Part shown: positions 1 to 9,328 of the stretch, one piece after another
Position numbering within the stretch: position 1 is the stretch's first letter
Layout of the letters: each line of letters begins with the position of its first letter
Assembly (NCBI RefSeq): GCF_015351475.1
Contig: NZ_JADKPR010000007.1
Location: 62,001-126,000, forward strand
Origin: Flavobacterium sp. HJJ
GTDB lineage: Bacteria; Bacteroidota; Bacteroidia; Flavobacteriales; Flavobacteriaceae
Length of the DNA stretch: 64,000 nucleotides
Direction: 5' to 3'
Made by a program: the position numbers and the translations under genes
Notes under the pieces: generated by a model
What the model saw: only the letters and a program-made list of their open reading frames with translations
What the model was told of the DNA's origin: nothing
Databases searched by the model: none

Positions 1-1024
1 TATAATCTCCGTGAAAATTCCCGCCATGGTATACATGCTGGTTTTTTACATCTATAATAGGATTGTCATTTGCAGAGTTAAATTCTTCTTCGAGAATGGA
101 AGCCACATTATTTATCGTTTCCAATATTGGTCCCAAAATTTGGGGAACACAGCGCAATGAATAATATTCCTGCACTTTTTCTTTAAAAACATCTTCGGTA
201 TTTTCGCCAGAATATAGATGATCTTCCCTCTTTCTAATCAAGGCACTGTCGGCAAGATTCGAACGCATTCTGGAAGCAATTTCCCGTTGTCCTTGATGAC
301 GTTTTGTATTATTTAACTCCTCAGAGAAATGATCGTCATACGCTTGTACAACTTCATTAATAGCACCCGAAAATTTTATAGACCAATCTATTAATTTATT
401 GGCATTATGTACATTAACAACTCCTATTCCAGTCATTACCGAAGTTCCGTTCATTAACGCCAGACCTTCTCTGATTTCTACCTGAATAGGTTCTAATTTT
501 TCTATTGCAAAAACTTCTGCCGTAGCTCTTCTTTCTCCTTTATAAAAAACCTCTCCTTCACCAATAAGAACCAAGGCCAAATGCGCCAATTGCACTAAAT
601 CGCCGCTCGCTCCTACTCCGCCATGTTCAAAAATTAAAGGTGTAATATCTTTGTTAATAAGTTCTTTCATCAAATGAATTACTGACGGATGAACCCCTGA
701 ATTACCTAAGGAAAGCGTGTTTAATCGAGCCAATATTGCCGCTTTTACACAAGCAGCACTCAATGGTTTTCCTGTACCGGAAGCGTGGCTGCGAATCAAA
801 TTATATTGTAGCTGTATCCGGTCTTCGTCTTTAATACGATATTGGGCCATAGGACCAAAACCAGTATTCACACCATAAATAATTTTGTTGACTGAAAATT
901 CCTTTAAAAAATCAAAACTTTCATTAACTCTGTCTAAAACATCCTGACTGATATCTATTTTATTATTATCAAAAATTACAGATTCGAACTCTTTTAGACT
1001 TAAATATTCCTTTAAAGTATTCAT
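1..1024 (-). CDS. Tyrosine ammonia-lyase (aromatic amino acid lyase), C-terminus beyond window
   Basis: Histidine/aromatic ammonia-lyase family; deaminates an aromatic amino acid to the trans-cinnamate-type acid. The first 341 residues are visible and the rest lies left of base 1 (family about 500). The MIO-forming Ala-Ser-Gly triad is at residues 139-141 within GVGASGDL. The catalytic Tyr50 lies in IIYGVNTGFG, and the substrate-selectivity region RSHASG has His80. From memory the sequence is very close to the characterised F. johnsoniae tyrosine ammonia-lyase, so tyrosine is the likely substrate and 4-coumarate the product. The ATG at 1024 matches the family N-terminus. In Flavobacterium this enzyme supplies the aromatic starter for flexirubin pigments, which fits the divergent methyltransferase and flavoprotein. 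HutH-type histidase is the alternative, less likely in this context. Confidence 0.9.
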   Translation of the reverse strand, partial: MNTLKEYLSLKEFESVIFDNNKIDISQDVLDRVNESFDFLKEFSVNKIIYGVNTGFGPMAQYRIKDEDRIQLQYNLIRSHASGTGKPLSAACVKAAILARLNTLSLGNSGVHPSVIHLMKELINKDITPLIFEHGGVGASGDLVQLAHLALVLIGEGEVFYKGERRATAEVFAIEKLEPIQVEIREGLALMNGTSVMTGIGVVNVHNANKLIDWSIKFSGAINEVVQAYDDHFSEELNNTKRHQGQREIASRMRSNLADSALIRKREDHLYSGENTEDVFKEKVQEYYSLRCVPQILGPILETINNVASILEEEFNSANDNPIIDVKNQHVYHGGNFHGDY

Positions 1025-1104
1025 TAACTTGTATTTATTTTTTTACATTAAATATATTAAAATTTTGTTTTTATTTAGGATTTAATGTGGTTAATTTGAA
1101 TGAG

Positions 1105-1136
1105 CAAATGTAGCATAATATCGCTAAAATATGCAA
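1105..1136 (-). promoter_or_regulatory. Bacteroidota-type promoter for the ammonia-lyase gene
   Basis: Read on the minus strand, TACATTTG (1105-1112) matches the -7 consensus TAnnTTTG. A TTG (1134-1136) lies 21 nt upstream. The predicted transcript starts near 1098, giving a leader of about 75 nt. No equally good promoter was found for the divergent methyltransferase at 1225. Confidence 0.55.
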
Positions 1137-1224
1137 AACGATGTTTTATTTTACAATTATCATTTCAAAAAATATCTAACTACAACAAAAACAAACACAT
1201 ATATATAATTTTAAATCAAAATAA

Positions 1225-2298
1225 ATGAAAGATTTTGGTTCGGATAAAAAAACCGTTATTCAGGCTAACTTAGATGCCCAAAAAATTGCCTTTGCCCCCA
1301 TAATGTTTCAGGCGGCGAAATCACTTCGAAATCTAGGAATTTTAGACTATTTGTTTCATCACACAAAAGCAAATACAGAAACCATTGCAAAATCATTAAA
1401 CTTATCTGTTTACGGTGTAAAGGTACTACTCGAAGCCGGTCTAAGCTTAGAACTGGTTTATCTGAGGAACAACGAATTTATATTAACAAAAACAGGCTAC
1501 TTCATCCTAAGAGACAAAGCAACCAATATTAATATGGATTTCACGCAGGATGTTAATTATTTTGCAATGAATCATCTCGAGGAATCTATAGTACAGGGTA
1601 AGCCAAAAGGGCTAAAAGAATTAGGAAATTGGGATACAGTTTACATAGGATTATCAGAATTGCCAGAAAAAGCCAAGAAAAGCTGGTTCGATTTTGATCA
1701 TTTTTATTCAGATTATACGTTTCCCGATGTACTGCCTATTCTATTTAATTCCAATCCTAAAACCATTATGGATGTTGGGGGTAACACTGGTAAATTTGCT
1801 ATGCTATGTGCGAAATACAATCCAACTGTAAAAATTACTATTCTCGATTTACCAGGGCAGACCAAAATGGCTCAAAAAAATATCGCCGAAAACAATCTCG
1901 AAGATAGAATTTTCACTAAAAATATTAATCTTCTTGATCCTTCCAGCGTTTTACCAAAAGATTTTGATGCCATTTGGATGAGTCAGTTCATTGATTGTTT
2001 TTCTTTGGAAGAAATAGAAAAAATTTTCAGCAAAGCTCATGCTGCCATGTCTGAAAACACCCGTTTTTATATCTTGGAAACCTTTTGGGATTTACAAAGA
2101 TTCCAATCTTCAACATACAGCCTGCACGCAACTTCACTATATTTTACAGCTGTTGCCAACGGAAACAGTCAAATGTTTCATTCGAAAGATATTTTAAAAA
2201 TCATCGAAAAAGTAGGTTTTGAGGTAGACGAAATACATGAAATCATCGGAATGAGCCACACCTTGATTAAATGTAAAAAAAAGAATCGTATAGAATGA
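1225..2298 (+). CDS. SAM-dependent methyltransferase (O-methyltransferase-like), pigment cluster
   Basis: 357 residues. The N-terminal part (about 15-100) looks like the winged-helix dimerisation domain of plant-type small-molecule O-methyltransferases. The C-terminal Rossmann domain carries the SAM-binding loop DVGGNTGKF at 183-191, followed by the acidic ILDLPG. It is divergent from the tyrosine ammonia-lyase and 86 nt upstream of a halogenase-like flavoprotein. The trio fits the tailoring part of a flexirubin/aryl-polyene cluster, so methylation of the phenolic head group is a reasonable inference. Whether it methylates O or C cannot be read from sequence. The ATG is preceded by an A-rich stretch typical of the phylum. 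Confidence 0.8.
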   Translation: MKDFGSDKKTVIQANLDAQKIAFAPIMFQAAKSLRNLGILDYLFHHTKANTETIAKSLNLSVYGVKVLLEAGLSLELVYLRNNEFILTKTGYFILRDKATNINMDFTQDVNYFAMNHLEESIVQGKPKGLKELGNWDTVYIGLSELPEKAKKSWFDFDHFYSDYTFPDVLPILFNSNPKTIMDVGGNTGKFAMLCAKYNPTVKITILDLPGQTKMAQKNIAENNLEDRIFTKNINLLDPSSVLPKDFDAIWMSQFIDCFSLEEIEKIFSKAHAAMSENTRFYILETFWDLQRFQSSTYSLHATSLYFTAVANGNSQMFHSKDILKIIEKVGFEVDEIHEIIGMSHTLIKCKKKNRIE

Positions 2299-2384
2299 TA
2301 AATATTTAAATTTGCACAATCCAAAGACGCTATCAGTAAAAATAGTATCTTTTATTTTTAGAAATTTTAATTCCAAAATAATAA

Positions 2385-3638
2385 ATGTTACAAGAGTTCG
2401 TAGATGTTTTAATCATTGGAGCGGGACCATCCGGATGTGTTTCTGCTTCCTATCTTCATAAAAAAGGAATCAAGATCAAGGTTGTCGAAAAAACAAAATT
2501 CCCTCGAATTGTTGTAGGCGAAAGCCTCATTCCCAGAGTAATGGATCATTTTGCCGAAGCAGAATTATTTGAAAGTCTCGACGCCATGAACTTTGAGAAA
2601 AAACTGGGTGCCCGATTCATTAGAGGTGAAGAAATTTGTGTTTTCGATTTTAGCAATAAATTTTCTGAAGGCTGGGATTGGACTTGGCAAGTACCCAGAG
2701 CCGATTTTGACAACACCATGGCCCAGGAAGTAATTCGAAAAGGTATTGATCTGGAATTTGAGTCAGAAGTAATCTCGGTTGCTTTTAAAGGAAAAAATTC
2801 AACGACAGTTGTTAAGAACAAAAATGGTGTTTTAAAAGAAATCCATGCCAAATTCATTATCGATTCCAGTGGTTATGGAAGGGTTTTACCAAGATTATTA
2901 GACTTGGATACTCCTTCAAAACTGGATCCGCATTCCTCGATTTTCACCCACGTTGTCGACAAAAACCGTCCAGAAGGTGAGGAAGGAACAATGATTTCTT
3001 TTGACATTCTTGAAACTCAGGTCTGGTTATGGGTTATTCCTTTTTCCAATGGAAATACCAGTTTGGGAGTTGTAGGCCCAACAGATTTTATCAATTCGCT
3101 TTCTACTAATAAAGACAACGCCGAAGCCTTAAAAAATGCCATTCAGCTTTCGGACTATTATATTAAACGTTTTGCAGGTGTCGATTTTTTATTCGAACCA
3201 ATTAAATTAGAAAATTACTCCCGCTCTGTCAAAAAAATGTACGGAGACGGTTTTGTCTTAACTGGAAACAGCTCAGAGTTTTTGGATCCGGTGTTTTCAT
3301 CTGGGGTTGCTTTTGCAACGGAGTCAGGTATGCTTGCTGCTAAATTATTTCTAAAAGAATCACAAGGCATAGCAGTAGACTGGGAAGAAGAATTTACGGC
3401 TTACATGAAACGAGGAATTGCGGTATTTACCACTTATGTAAAGGAATGGTACACTGGAAATCTTCAGACTTTGTTTTTTCATCAGCCCGAAAATCCCGAT
3501 GTAAAAAGAAAAATATGTGCTGTACTGGCGGGTTATGTTTGGGATGAAGAAAATCCTTTTGTGAAAAAACATGACAATCTAATCAAAAACATGGCACATA
3601 TACTCGAAATGGAAAGCAAAAAAACGAAAAAAACCTAG
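2385..3638 (+). CDS. FAD-dependent oxidoreductase, flavin halogenase-like, pigment cluster
   Basis: 417 residues, single-component flavoprotein fold. The N-terminal dinucleotide site is IIGAGPSG (10-17), followed by GES at 45-47. The signature WxWxIP of flavin-dependent halogenases is present as WLWVIP (214-219). Lys73 in KKLGARF aligns with the halogenase catalytic lysine. The second FAD motif is GDGFVLTGNSSEFLDP (287-302). So either a true halogenase of a phenolic carrier-bound intermediate or a related aromatic hydroxylase; both types occur near flexirubin clusters. The gene probably shares a transcript with the methyltransferase. A lone -7 match (TAAATTTG, 2307-2314) lacks a -33 element. 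The stop codon lies inside a terminator hairpin. Confidence 0.8.
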   Translation: MLQEFVDVLIIGAGPSGCVSASYLHKKGIKIKVVEKTKFPRIVVGESLIPRVMDHFAEAELFESLDAMNFEKKLGARFIRGEEICVFDFSNKFSEGWDWTWQVPRADFDNTMAQEVIRKGIDLEFESEVISVAFKGKNSTTVVKNKNGVLKEIHAKFIIDSSGYGRVLPRLLDLDTPSKLDPHSSIFTHVVDKNRPEGEEGTMISFDILETQVWLWVIPFSNGNTSLGVVGPTDFINSLSTNKDNAEALKNAIQLSDYYIKRFAGVDFLFEPIKLENYSRSVKKMYGDGFVLTGNSSEFLDPVFSSGVAFATESGMLAAKLFLKESQGIAVDWEEEFTAYMKRGIAVFTTYVKEWYTGNLQTLFFHQPENPDVKRKICAVLAGYVWDEENPFVKKHDNLIKNMAHILEMESKKTKKT

Positions 3639-3654
3639 TTTAAAACTAGGTTTT
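3630..3654 (+). terminator. Intrinsic terminator ending the pigment genes
   Basis: An 11-bp perfect stem (AAAACCTAGTT / AACTAGGTTTT) with a 3-nt loop, the T-run being the 3' arm. It overlaps the TAG stop of the flavoprotein and precedes a convergent gene. Confidence 0.85.
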
Positions 3655-3675
3655 CCTTCATTTTATACAAAAAAA

Positions 3676-4269
3676 TTACATTGCTTTTTTCTTGATATGT
3701 GTCGCAATTTCTTTAGCTAATTTAGCATATGACTCTGATATTCGGTAACCCGAATTATAATCATATCCCATTGCTCCATTTCCAGGAACCTTTTCATATT
3801 GAATTGAAGCCAAAACGTTACTTGGATTTGCGGTTTCAAAAATAGTGATAATAACATCTATTTTTGCATTTTGTCTCATAACACCAACATTATAACCAGG
3901 ATAAATCCAACTCGTTTTAACATTCATTGTATACTTGGCTGTCGTTAGGTCTTTACCTACTTTTACCTCGCCCTTATCAAATCTTTTATTGAAGGATTCA
4001 ATAAATTTAGGTTCGTATCTGTTTTCTCTATCCGCAAACCAAGACTTTTTGAAATCATCATCTGTTCCTTTTTCTTCTCTTTTTTTCATTTTATCTAATA
4101 AGAAAGCCTCTTCAGTATCAAATTTATCAACTTTTAAATTTGAATAATCAAAGGTTAGATTGTATTCTGTAATACCTTTAAGATTTTTAAAATCTCCTTT
4201 TACAACATCCATGTCTTGAGCGGTCATAATTGAAGAAACAAACAACAGTGCAAAAACAATTTTTTTCAT
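3676..4269 (-). CDS. Secreted hypothetical protein
   Basis: 197 residues starting with a clear signal peptide (MKKIVFALLFVSSIMTAQ), so exported across the inner membrane. The mature part is rich in Lys, Asp and Glu, with two tyrosine/glycine-rich stretches (about 118-128 and 168-180), suggesting a beta-rich periplasmic or surface protein. No catalytic motif is recognised. A -7-like TACATTTG lies at 4307-4314 on the minus strand, about 40 nt upstream of the ATG, without a -33 partner at the right distance. It is convergent with the pigment genes and unrelated to them by content. Confidence 0.75.
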   Translation of the reverse strand: MKKIVFALLFVSSIMTAQDMDVVKGDFKNLKGITEYNLTFDYSNLKVDKFDTEEAFLLDKMKKREEKGTDDDFKKSWFADRENRYEPKFIESFNKRFDKGEVKVGKDLTTAKYTMNVKTSWIYPGYNVGVMRQNAKIDVIITIFETANPSNVLASIQYEKVPGNGAMGYDYNSGYRISESYAKLAKEIATHIKKKAM

Positions 4270-4550
4270 TTAATAATTTGTGTTAATATTAATAATCAAT
4301 AGTCTTCAAATGTAAGAAATTTTATTTTCGTTTTCATGAACTGCAAAAAAAATATATAAATGAAAACGATTAATTCTCCAATCTGGAATTTTTCCTTTTT
4401 AGACCAATAAATTCGATTATTGTCTTGTAATTTTTAACGGTAATTACTTCACTGTATAAAAAATTGATTATCCAATAACTCTCTGAAATGATAGAATAGC
4501 CAGCCCTTGACTAATAAAAATTCTGCTGTTTGCTAGACTGGTACAATCAC
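4270..4550. other. Non-coding stretch between envelope protein and efflux operon
   Basis: No credible reading frame on either strand. It holds the promoter region of the secreted protein (about 4300-4345); the rest up to the terminator at 4551 is plain AT-rich sequence. Confidence 0.6.
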
Positions 4551-4589
4551 AAAAAAAGCCCCAAACACTTTGACATGTTTGGGGCTTTT
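4551..4589 (-). terminator. Intrinsic terminator of the RND efflux operon
   Basis: A 14-bp stem AAAAGCCCCAAACA / TGTTTGGGGCTTTT (4554-4567 with 4576-4589) and an 8-nt loop. On the minus strand it runs into a T-stretch. It lies 50 nt after the stop of the outer-membrane channel gene. Confidence 0.9.
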
Positions 4590-4640
4590 GGCAACTAAAA
4601 AAATGGTATTATAAAGTTGTACTGCAATATCACTGAAGGA

Positions 4641-6071
4641 TTATTTCCATCCTCCGCCTAAGTCTCTGTACACATATACAGAAGCATTAAGCTGTTCTTT
4701 TTTGGTCTCAATTAGTTCAAGTTTTGATTCTAAAGCATCGCGCTGTGTCATTAAAACTTCAAAATAATCGACTCTGGCCGACTTGAACAAATCTCCTGCC
4801 ACATCAATCGAACGGTTCAAAGCATCAACCTGCTGTGATTTTAAATCATAGCTTTTTTCTAAATTATTGATTTTAGAAAGCTGATTGGCAACTTCGATAT
4901 AAGCATTCAAAATCGTACGCTCATAATTATACAAAGCCTGAATTTGTCTTGCATTGGCAGAGCTGTACTCGGCTTTCAGAGCATTTCTGTTAATCAGAGG
5001 AGCTGTAATATCTCCCGCTAATGAGTACAATAACGATTCTGGAAGCGTAAACAGATAAGACGGTTTAAAGGCATTAAATCCTATTCCAGCAGTAATATCA
5101 AGTGATGGATAAAACTCGGCACGGGCTGTTTTCACATCGAGTTTTGCCGCTTCAAGTTCTAATTCAGCTTGTTTAATATCAGGACGATTGGCCAGCAATT
5201 GTGACGGAATTCCTGAATTTACTGCCGATGGCACTAAACTGGCAAAGTTAGCTTTGTCTCTCTTTATTTCCTGCGGATACTGCCCTAGCAGGAAATTGAT
5301 TTTATTCTCCGTCTCTTTTATGTTCTGAAGAATGTCAAACTCCATGCTTTTCGAAGCCATCACCTCAGCCTGAAATTTCTGAACCGCTAATTCTGTTGCT
5401 CTCGAAGCTTCTTTCTGGATTTTAACAATCTCCAGCGCATTGCTCTGCAAAGTAATATTCTGCTTTACAATCTCCAACTGATTGTCTAAGGCTAATAATT
5501 CATAATACGAATCGGCAACCTCGGCAATAAGATTGGTAATCACAAAGTTTTTACCTTCAACTGTTGCTAAATAACGGCTTACTGCAGCTTTTTTAGAATT
5601 GCGCAGTTTTTTCCAGATATCTACTTCCCATTTTGCGTAAGCTCCAATTTTAAGATCTCCTAATGGATCCGGCATTTCTTTTCCAGGCATGATTTCAGTC
5701 GAAGCATCACCAGCACCCTGGCTCGTGTAACGTCCTACTTTTTCAATTCCTGCTCCTGCTGCTAGTCCAACCTGTGGCAGCAACAGTCCTTTTTTTACAC
5801 GGATATCATTTTTGGCAATTTCAATTTCCTGCAGGGTAATCTGTAACTCCTGATTATTTTTCAGAGCAGTATCAATCAGATTTACCAAGTTTGGATCTTT
5901 AAAATAAGTTCTCCACGGTGTGGCAGAAATATTAGTTGTATCGGTACTTTTATCGAAAGACTGCGGCACGGCTTTTTTCTCTGCCAAAGGCGAAAGAACC
6001 GGTGTACAGCTTGCCACCGCCAGGCAGATACCTAGCGGGACAATATATTTAAATGACTTATTATACTGCAT
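4641..6071 (-). CDS. TolC-family outer membrane efflux lipoprotein (NodT/OprM type)
   Basis: 476 residues. The start chosen is the ATG at 6071, which gives an ideal lipoprotein signal with lipobox AVASC (Cys22); an ATG at 6083 would add only MMII. Two outer-membrane-factor repeats follow, the second with the family hallmark SQLLANRPDIKQAELELEAA (about 295-315) and long Ala/Glu-rich helices that form the periplasmic tunnel. It forms the exit duct of the tripartite pump. Its start overlaps the end of the RND gene by 11 nt, so the two are translationally coupled. Length and order (adaptor, pump, channel) are typical. Confidence 0.95.
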   Translation of the reverse strand: MQYNKSFKYIVPLGICLAVASCTPVLSPLAEKKAVPQSFDKSTDTTNISATPWRTYFKDPNLVNLIDTALKNNQELQITLQEIEIAKNDIRVKKGLLLPQVGLAAGAGIEKVGRYTSQGAGDASTEIMPGKEMPDPLGDLKIGAYAKWEVDIWKKLRNSKKAAVSRYLATVEGKNFVITNLIAEVADSYYELLALDNQLEIVKQNITLQSNALEIVKIQKEASRATELAVQKFQAEVMASKSMEFDILQNIKETENKINFLLGQYPQEIKRDKANFASLVPSAVNSGIPSQLLANRPDIKQAELELEAAKLDVKTARAEFYPSLDITAGIGFNAFKPSYLFTLPESLLYSLAGDITAPLINRNALKAEYSSANARQIQALYNYERTILNAYIEVANQLSKINNLEKSYDLKSQQVDALNRSIDVAGDLFKSARVDYFEVLMTQRDALESKLELIETKKEQLNASVYVYRDLGGGWK

Positions 6072-9000
6072 GATTATCATCAAATTCTTCAGTTAATGGA
6101 TTTTCTTTTTGATTTTTTACATAGGTAAATCTTTCAGCTATTCGACCGAAAACATAATACAGTCCAGGAATTATGAATACACCGCAGATTGTACCTATAA
6201 GCATTCCTCCTGCTGCTGCAGTACCAATGGTTCTGTTACCAATTTTACCTGGACCAGTCGCAAAAGCTAACGGAAGCAATCCGGCAATAAACGCAAATGA
6301 TGTCATCAAGATAGGACGGAACCTTGCTTTGGAACCTTCCATAGCCGCTTCCAGCACCGATTTTCCTGCCGCATGTTTCTGAATGGCAAATTCTACAATC
6401 AAAACAGCATTTTTACCCAGTAAACCAATAAGCATTACCATCGCAACCTGAGCGTAAATATTGTTTTCCAAACCTGTAAATTTCAGTAAAAGGAAAGCAC
6501 CAAATATACCTGCAGGCAATGACAAGATTACTGAGAAAGGCAGAATGAAACTTTCGTATTGTGCTGCCAAAACCAAGTAAACGAAACCTAAACAGATAAG
6601 GAATACCCAGATTGCCTGATTTCCCTGTGCCACCTCATCGGCAGAAATACCTGCCCAATCAATGTCATATCCTCTAGGCAATTTTTCGGCTGCCACTTCC
6701 TGAATAACTTTAATCGCAGTTCCCGAGCTGTATCCAGGAGCTGCAGCACCACTGATCTCTGTAGAAGTATACATATTATGTCTCGTAATTTCCGAAAGAC
6801 CGTACACTTTTTCCAATTTCATGAAAGCTGAGAAAGGAACCATTTCATCACGGTTGTTTTTTACATACAGTTTTAAAATATCCTCTGGCAGAGCGCGGTA
6901 TTCCGGAGCCGCCTGAACGATAACTTTATAGTTGATTCCGTATTTAATGAAACTGATTTCGTAGTTACTTCCCACCAGCGTAGATAAGGTATTCATCGCG
7001 TTTTCGATAGATACACCTTTTTGCTGTGCCAAGTCATTATCGACTTTCATCATAAACTGAGGGAAACTGGCACTGTAAAAACTGAATACATTCGATAACT
7101 CAGGACGTTTGTTGAGTTCTTTAACAAAATCGCTGTTAATCTTCTCCATTTTCTTGTAATCGCCTGAACCCGTTTTGTCTAATAAACGAAGCTCAAATCC
7201 TCCCGCAGCTCCATATCCTGGTACCGCTGGCGGCTGGAAAAATTCGATATTAGCACCTGGAATGTCTTTTGATTTTTCTTCCAATTCGGTCATAACCTCC
7301 TGCACAGAATGCTTACGGTCGCTCCAGTTTTTAAGATTGATCAAACAGGTTCCTGCATTCGATCCAGTACCTTCTGTCAAAATTTCATAACCTGCCAATG
7401 AAGAAACGGACTGTACGCCTTCTACAGTTTCGGCAATTTTTTGAAGTTTTACAGAAATGTCATTTGTTCTTTCCAATGATGAACCTGGAGGCGTTTGAAT
7501 AATAGCATAAAACATCCCCTGATCTTCATTTGGAATAAATCCTGAAGGAACAGTACTGCTCACAAACCAAGTTCCTGCACAGAATCCTAAAAGCACCACA
7601 ATAGTAACAGCTCTTCTGTTTACAATTTTTCCAAGTACATTTTGATATTTTGTCTGCGTAAGATTAAACATATTATTAAAACCATCCACAAATCGGTTTA
7701 TTGGTGTTCTCTTTTTTGGTGCTCCGTGATTATTGGTCAGCATCATCGCGCAGAGTGCCGGAGTTAATGTCAATGCCACAACACCAGAAAGAACAATCGC
7801 TGTTACCATTGTAATAGAGAACTGTCTGTAAAACATCCCAACAGGCCCAGACATAAATGTAACAGGAATAAATACGGCCACCATCAGGAATGTAATCGCA
7901 ATAATAGCTCCCGAAATCTCGTGCATTGCTTCTTTAGTTGCTTTCAAAGCTGAGAGATGTTTTTCCTCCATCTTGGCATGGACGGCTTCGATAACCACAA
8001 TCGCATCATCGACGACAATTCCGATTGCCAGAACCAATGCAAACAACGTAATTAAGTTCAGCGAAATATCAAAAAACTGCATGAACGCAAAAGTTCCGAT
8101 TAACGAAACCGGTACTGCAATCGCAGGAATAACGGTAGAACGCCAGTCACCCAAGAAAAGAAACACAACTAATCCTACCAAAATGAACGCTTCAATCAAG
8201 GTATGGATTACTTTTTCGATAGAAGCATCAAGGAATTTAGAAACGTCATACGAAATTTCATAATCCATTCCTTTTGGGAATTTTTTCTTGATGGTTTCTA
8301 ATTTGGCTTTCAAATCTTCAATAACCTGATTGGCATTACTTCCAAAAGACTGTTTCAGCACGATAGCTGCTGATGGTCTTCCGTTCAAGTTCGAGTAAAT
8401 ATCATACATCGAACTTCCAAATTCAATGTTGGCAACGTCTTTCAAACGCAAAATTTCGCCATTCGGATTGGATTTCAAAATGATATTACCGTACTGTTCT
8501 TTGGTAGTAAACCTTCCTGAATATTTCAATACATACTCAAATGCCTGAGAACGTTTTCCTGAGGCTTCACCTGTTTTCCCTGGCGAAGCTTCCAAACTCT
8601 GGCTGGATAATGCTTCCATTACCTCCTCTGCCGAAATTTTATAAGCAAGCATTCGGTCCGGTTTCAGCCAGATACGCATTGCATACTCACGTGTTCCCAA
8701 AATATCTCCGGAACCAATACCATTTACCCTTTTCAATTCAGACAAAACATTGATATCGGCATAATTGTATAAGAACTTCTGATCTGTATTTTTATCTGTA
8801 CTGAAAAGATTCACGTACATAAGCATACTCGGAACTTCACGGGTAATTTTCACACCTTCCCTTACTACCAGCGGTGGCAGTTTATTGGTAACCGAAGCCA
8901 CACGGTTCTGCACGTTAATAGCGGCTTGGTTAGGATCAGTTCCTAAGTTGAATACCACTTGAATACTGGCTTCACCGTCATTTCCTGCATCAGAAGTCAT

Positions 9001-9231
9001 GTATTTCATTCCCGGAACACCGTTTAGTGCTCTTTCTAACGGAATAACAACCGATTTGATCATCAGCTCACCATTAGAACCAGGATAATCTGCGGTAATA
9101 TTCACCATTGGCGGTGATATGGACGGAAATTGGGTGATCGGCAGATTCATCACCGACAGCACCCCTAAAAAGACAATTATAAGCGATATTACTATCGACA
9201 TAACTGGTCTTTGTATAAATTTATCAAACAT
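6061..9231 (-). CDS. RND efflux transporter, AcrB/MexB (HAE1) family
   Basis: 1056 residues, full length for the hydrophobic/amphiphilic efflux-1 family. The start is MFDKFIQRPVMSIVISLIIVF with the first membrane helix. The large porter domain is followed by TM4 with the proton-relay pair VVDDAIVVIEAV (about 403-414) and, in the second half, TM10 GLLGKNAVLIVEFA with the partner lysine. These residues indicate a working proton antiporter in the inner membrane. The G/A-rich last helices end in a charged tail. It sits between adaptor and channel genes. Likely substrates are dyes, detergents and antibiotics, but the sequence does not decide this. Confidence 0.95.
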   Translation of the reverse strand: MFDKFIQRPVMSIVISLIIVFLGVLSVMNLPITQFPSISPPMVNITADYPGSNGELMIKSVVIPLERALNGVPGMKYMTSDAGNDGEASIQVVFNLGTDPNQAAINVQNRVASVTNKLPPLVVREGVKITREVPSMLMYVNLFSTDKNTDQKFLYNYADINVLSELKRVNGIGSGDILGTREYAMRIWLKPDRMLAYKISAEEVMEALSSQSLEASPGKTGEASGKRSQAFEYVLKYSGRFTTKEQYGNIILKSNPNGEILRLKDVANIEFGSSMYDIYSNLNGRPSAAIVLKQSFGSNANQVIEDLKAKLETIKKKFPKGMDYEISYDVSKFLDASIEKVIHTLIEAFILVGLVVFLFLGDWRSTVIPAIAVPVSLIGTFAFMQFFDISLNLITLFALVLAIGIVVDDAIVVIEAVHAKMEEKHLSALKATKEAMHEISGAIIAITFLMVAVFIPVTFMSGPVGMFYRQFSITMVTAIVLSGVVALTLTPALCAMMLTNNHGAPKKRTPINRFVDGFNNMFNLTQTKYQNVLGKIVNRRAVTIVVLLGFCAGTWFVSSTVPSGFIPNEDQGMFYAIIQTPPGSSLERTNDISVKLQKIAETVEGVQSVSSLAGYEILTEGTGSNAGTCLINLKNWSDRKHSVQEVMTELEEKSKDIPGANIEFFQPPAVPGYGAAGGFELRLLDKTGSGDYKKMEKINSDFVKELNKRPELSNVFSFYSASFPQFMMKVDNDLAQQKGVSIENAMNTLSTLVGSNYEISFIKYGINYKVIVQAAPEYRALPEDILKLYVKNNRDEMVPFSAFMKLEKVYGLSEITRHNMYTSTEISGAAAPGYSSGTAIKVIQEVAAEKLPRGYDIDWAGISADEVAQGNQAIWVFLICLGFVYLVLAAQYESFILPFSVILSLPAGIFGAFLLLKFTGLENNIYAQVAMVMLIGLLGKNAVLIVEFAIQKHAAGKSVLEAAMEGSKARFRPILMTSFAFIAGLLPLAFATGPGKIGNRTIGTAAAGGMLIGTICGVFIIPGLYYVFGRIAERFTYVKNQKENPLTEEFDDNHAV

Positions 9232-9291
9232 TTGTTTCTATTTTTTTATGATTAAACCAAATTCGTGTTTTACATTAAACTGTTATTGAAT

Positions 9292-9328
9292 ACTGTAAAC
9301 TACTGCAAACTGATTACTTAAAACTATT
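9292..9328. repeat. ACTnnnn heptamer array between adaptor and pump genes
   Basis: ACT recurs at 9292, 9299, 9302, 9309, 9316 and 9323: steps of 7 with one 3-nt slip. The array fills much of the gap between the adaptor and pump genes and runs into the adaptor stop. The same 7-nt rhythm is seen at 35064 and 35233. Confidence 0.5.

Noticed and set aside
2307..2314. TAAATTTG as a promoter for the flavoprotein gene
   Set aside because: No TTG at 17-23 nt upstream, and the gene can be read from the methyltransferase transcript.
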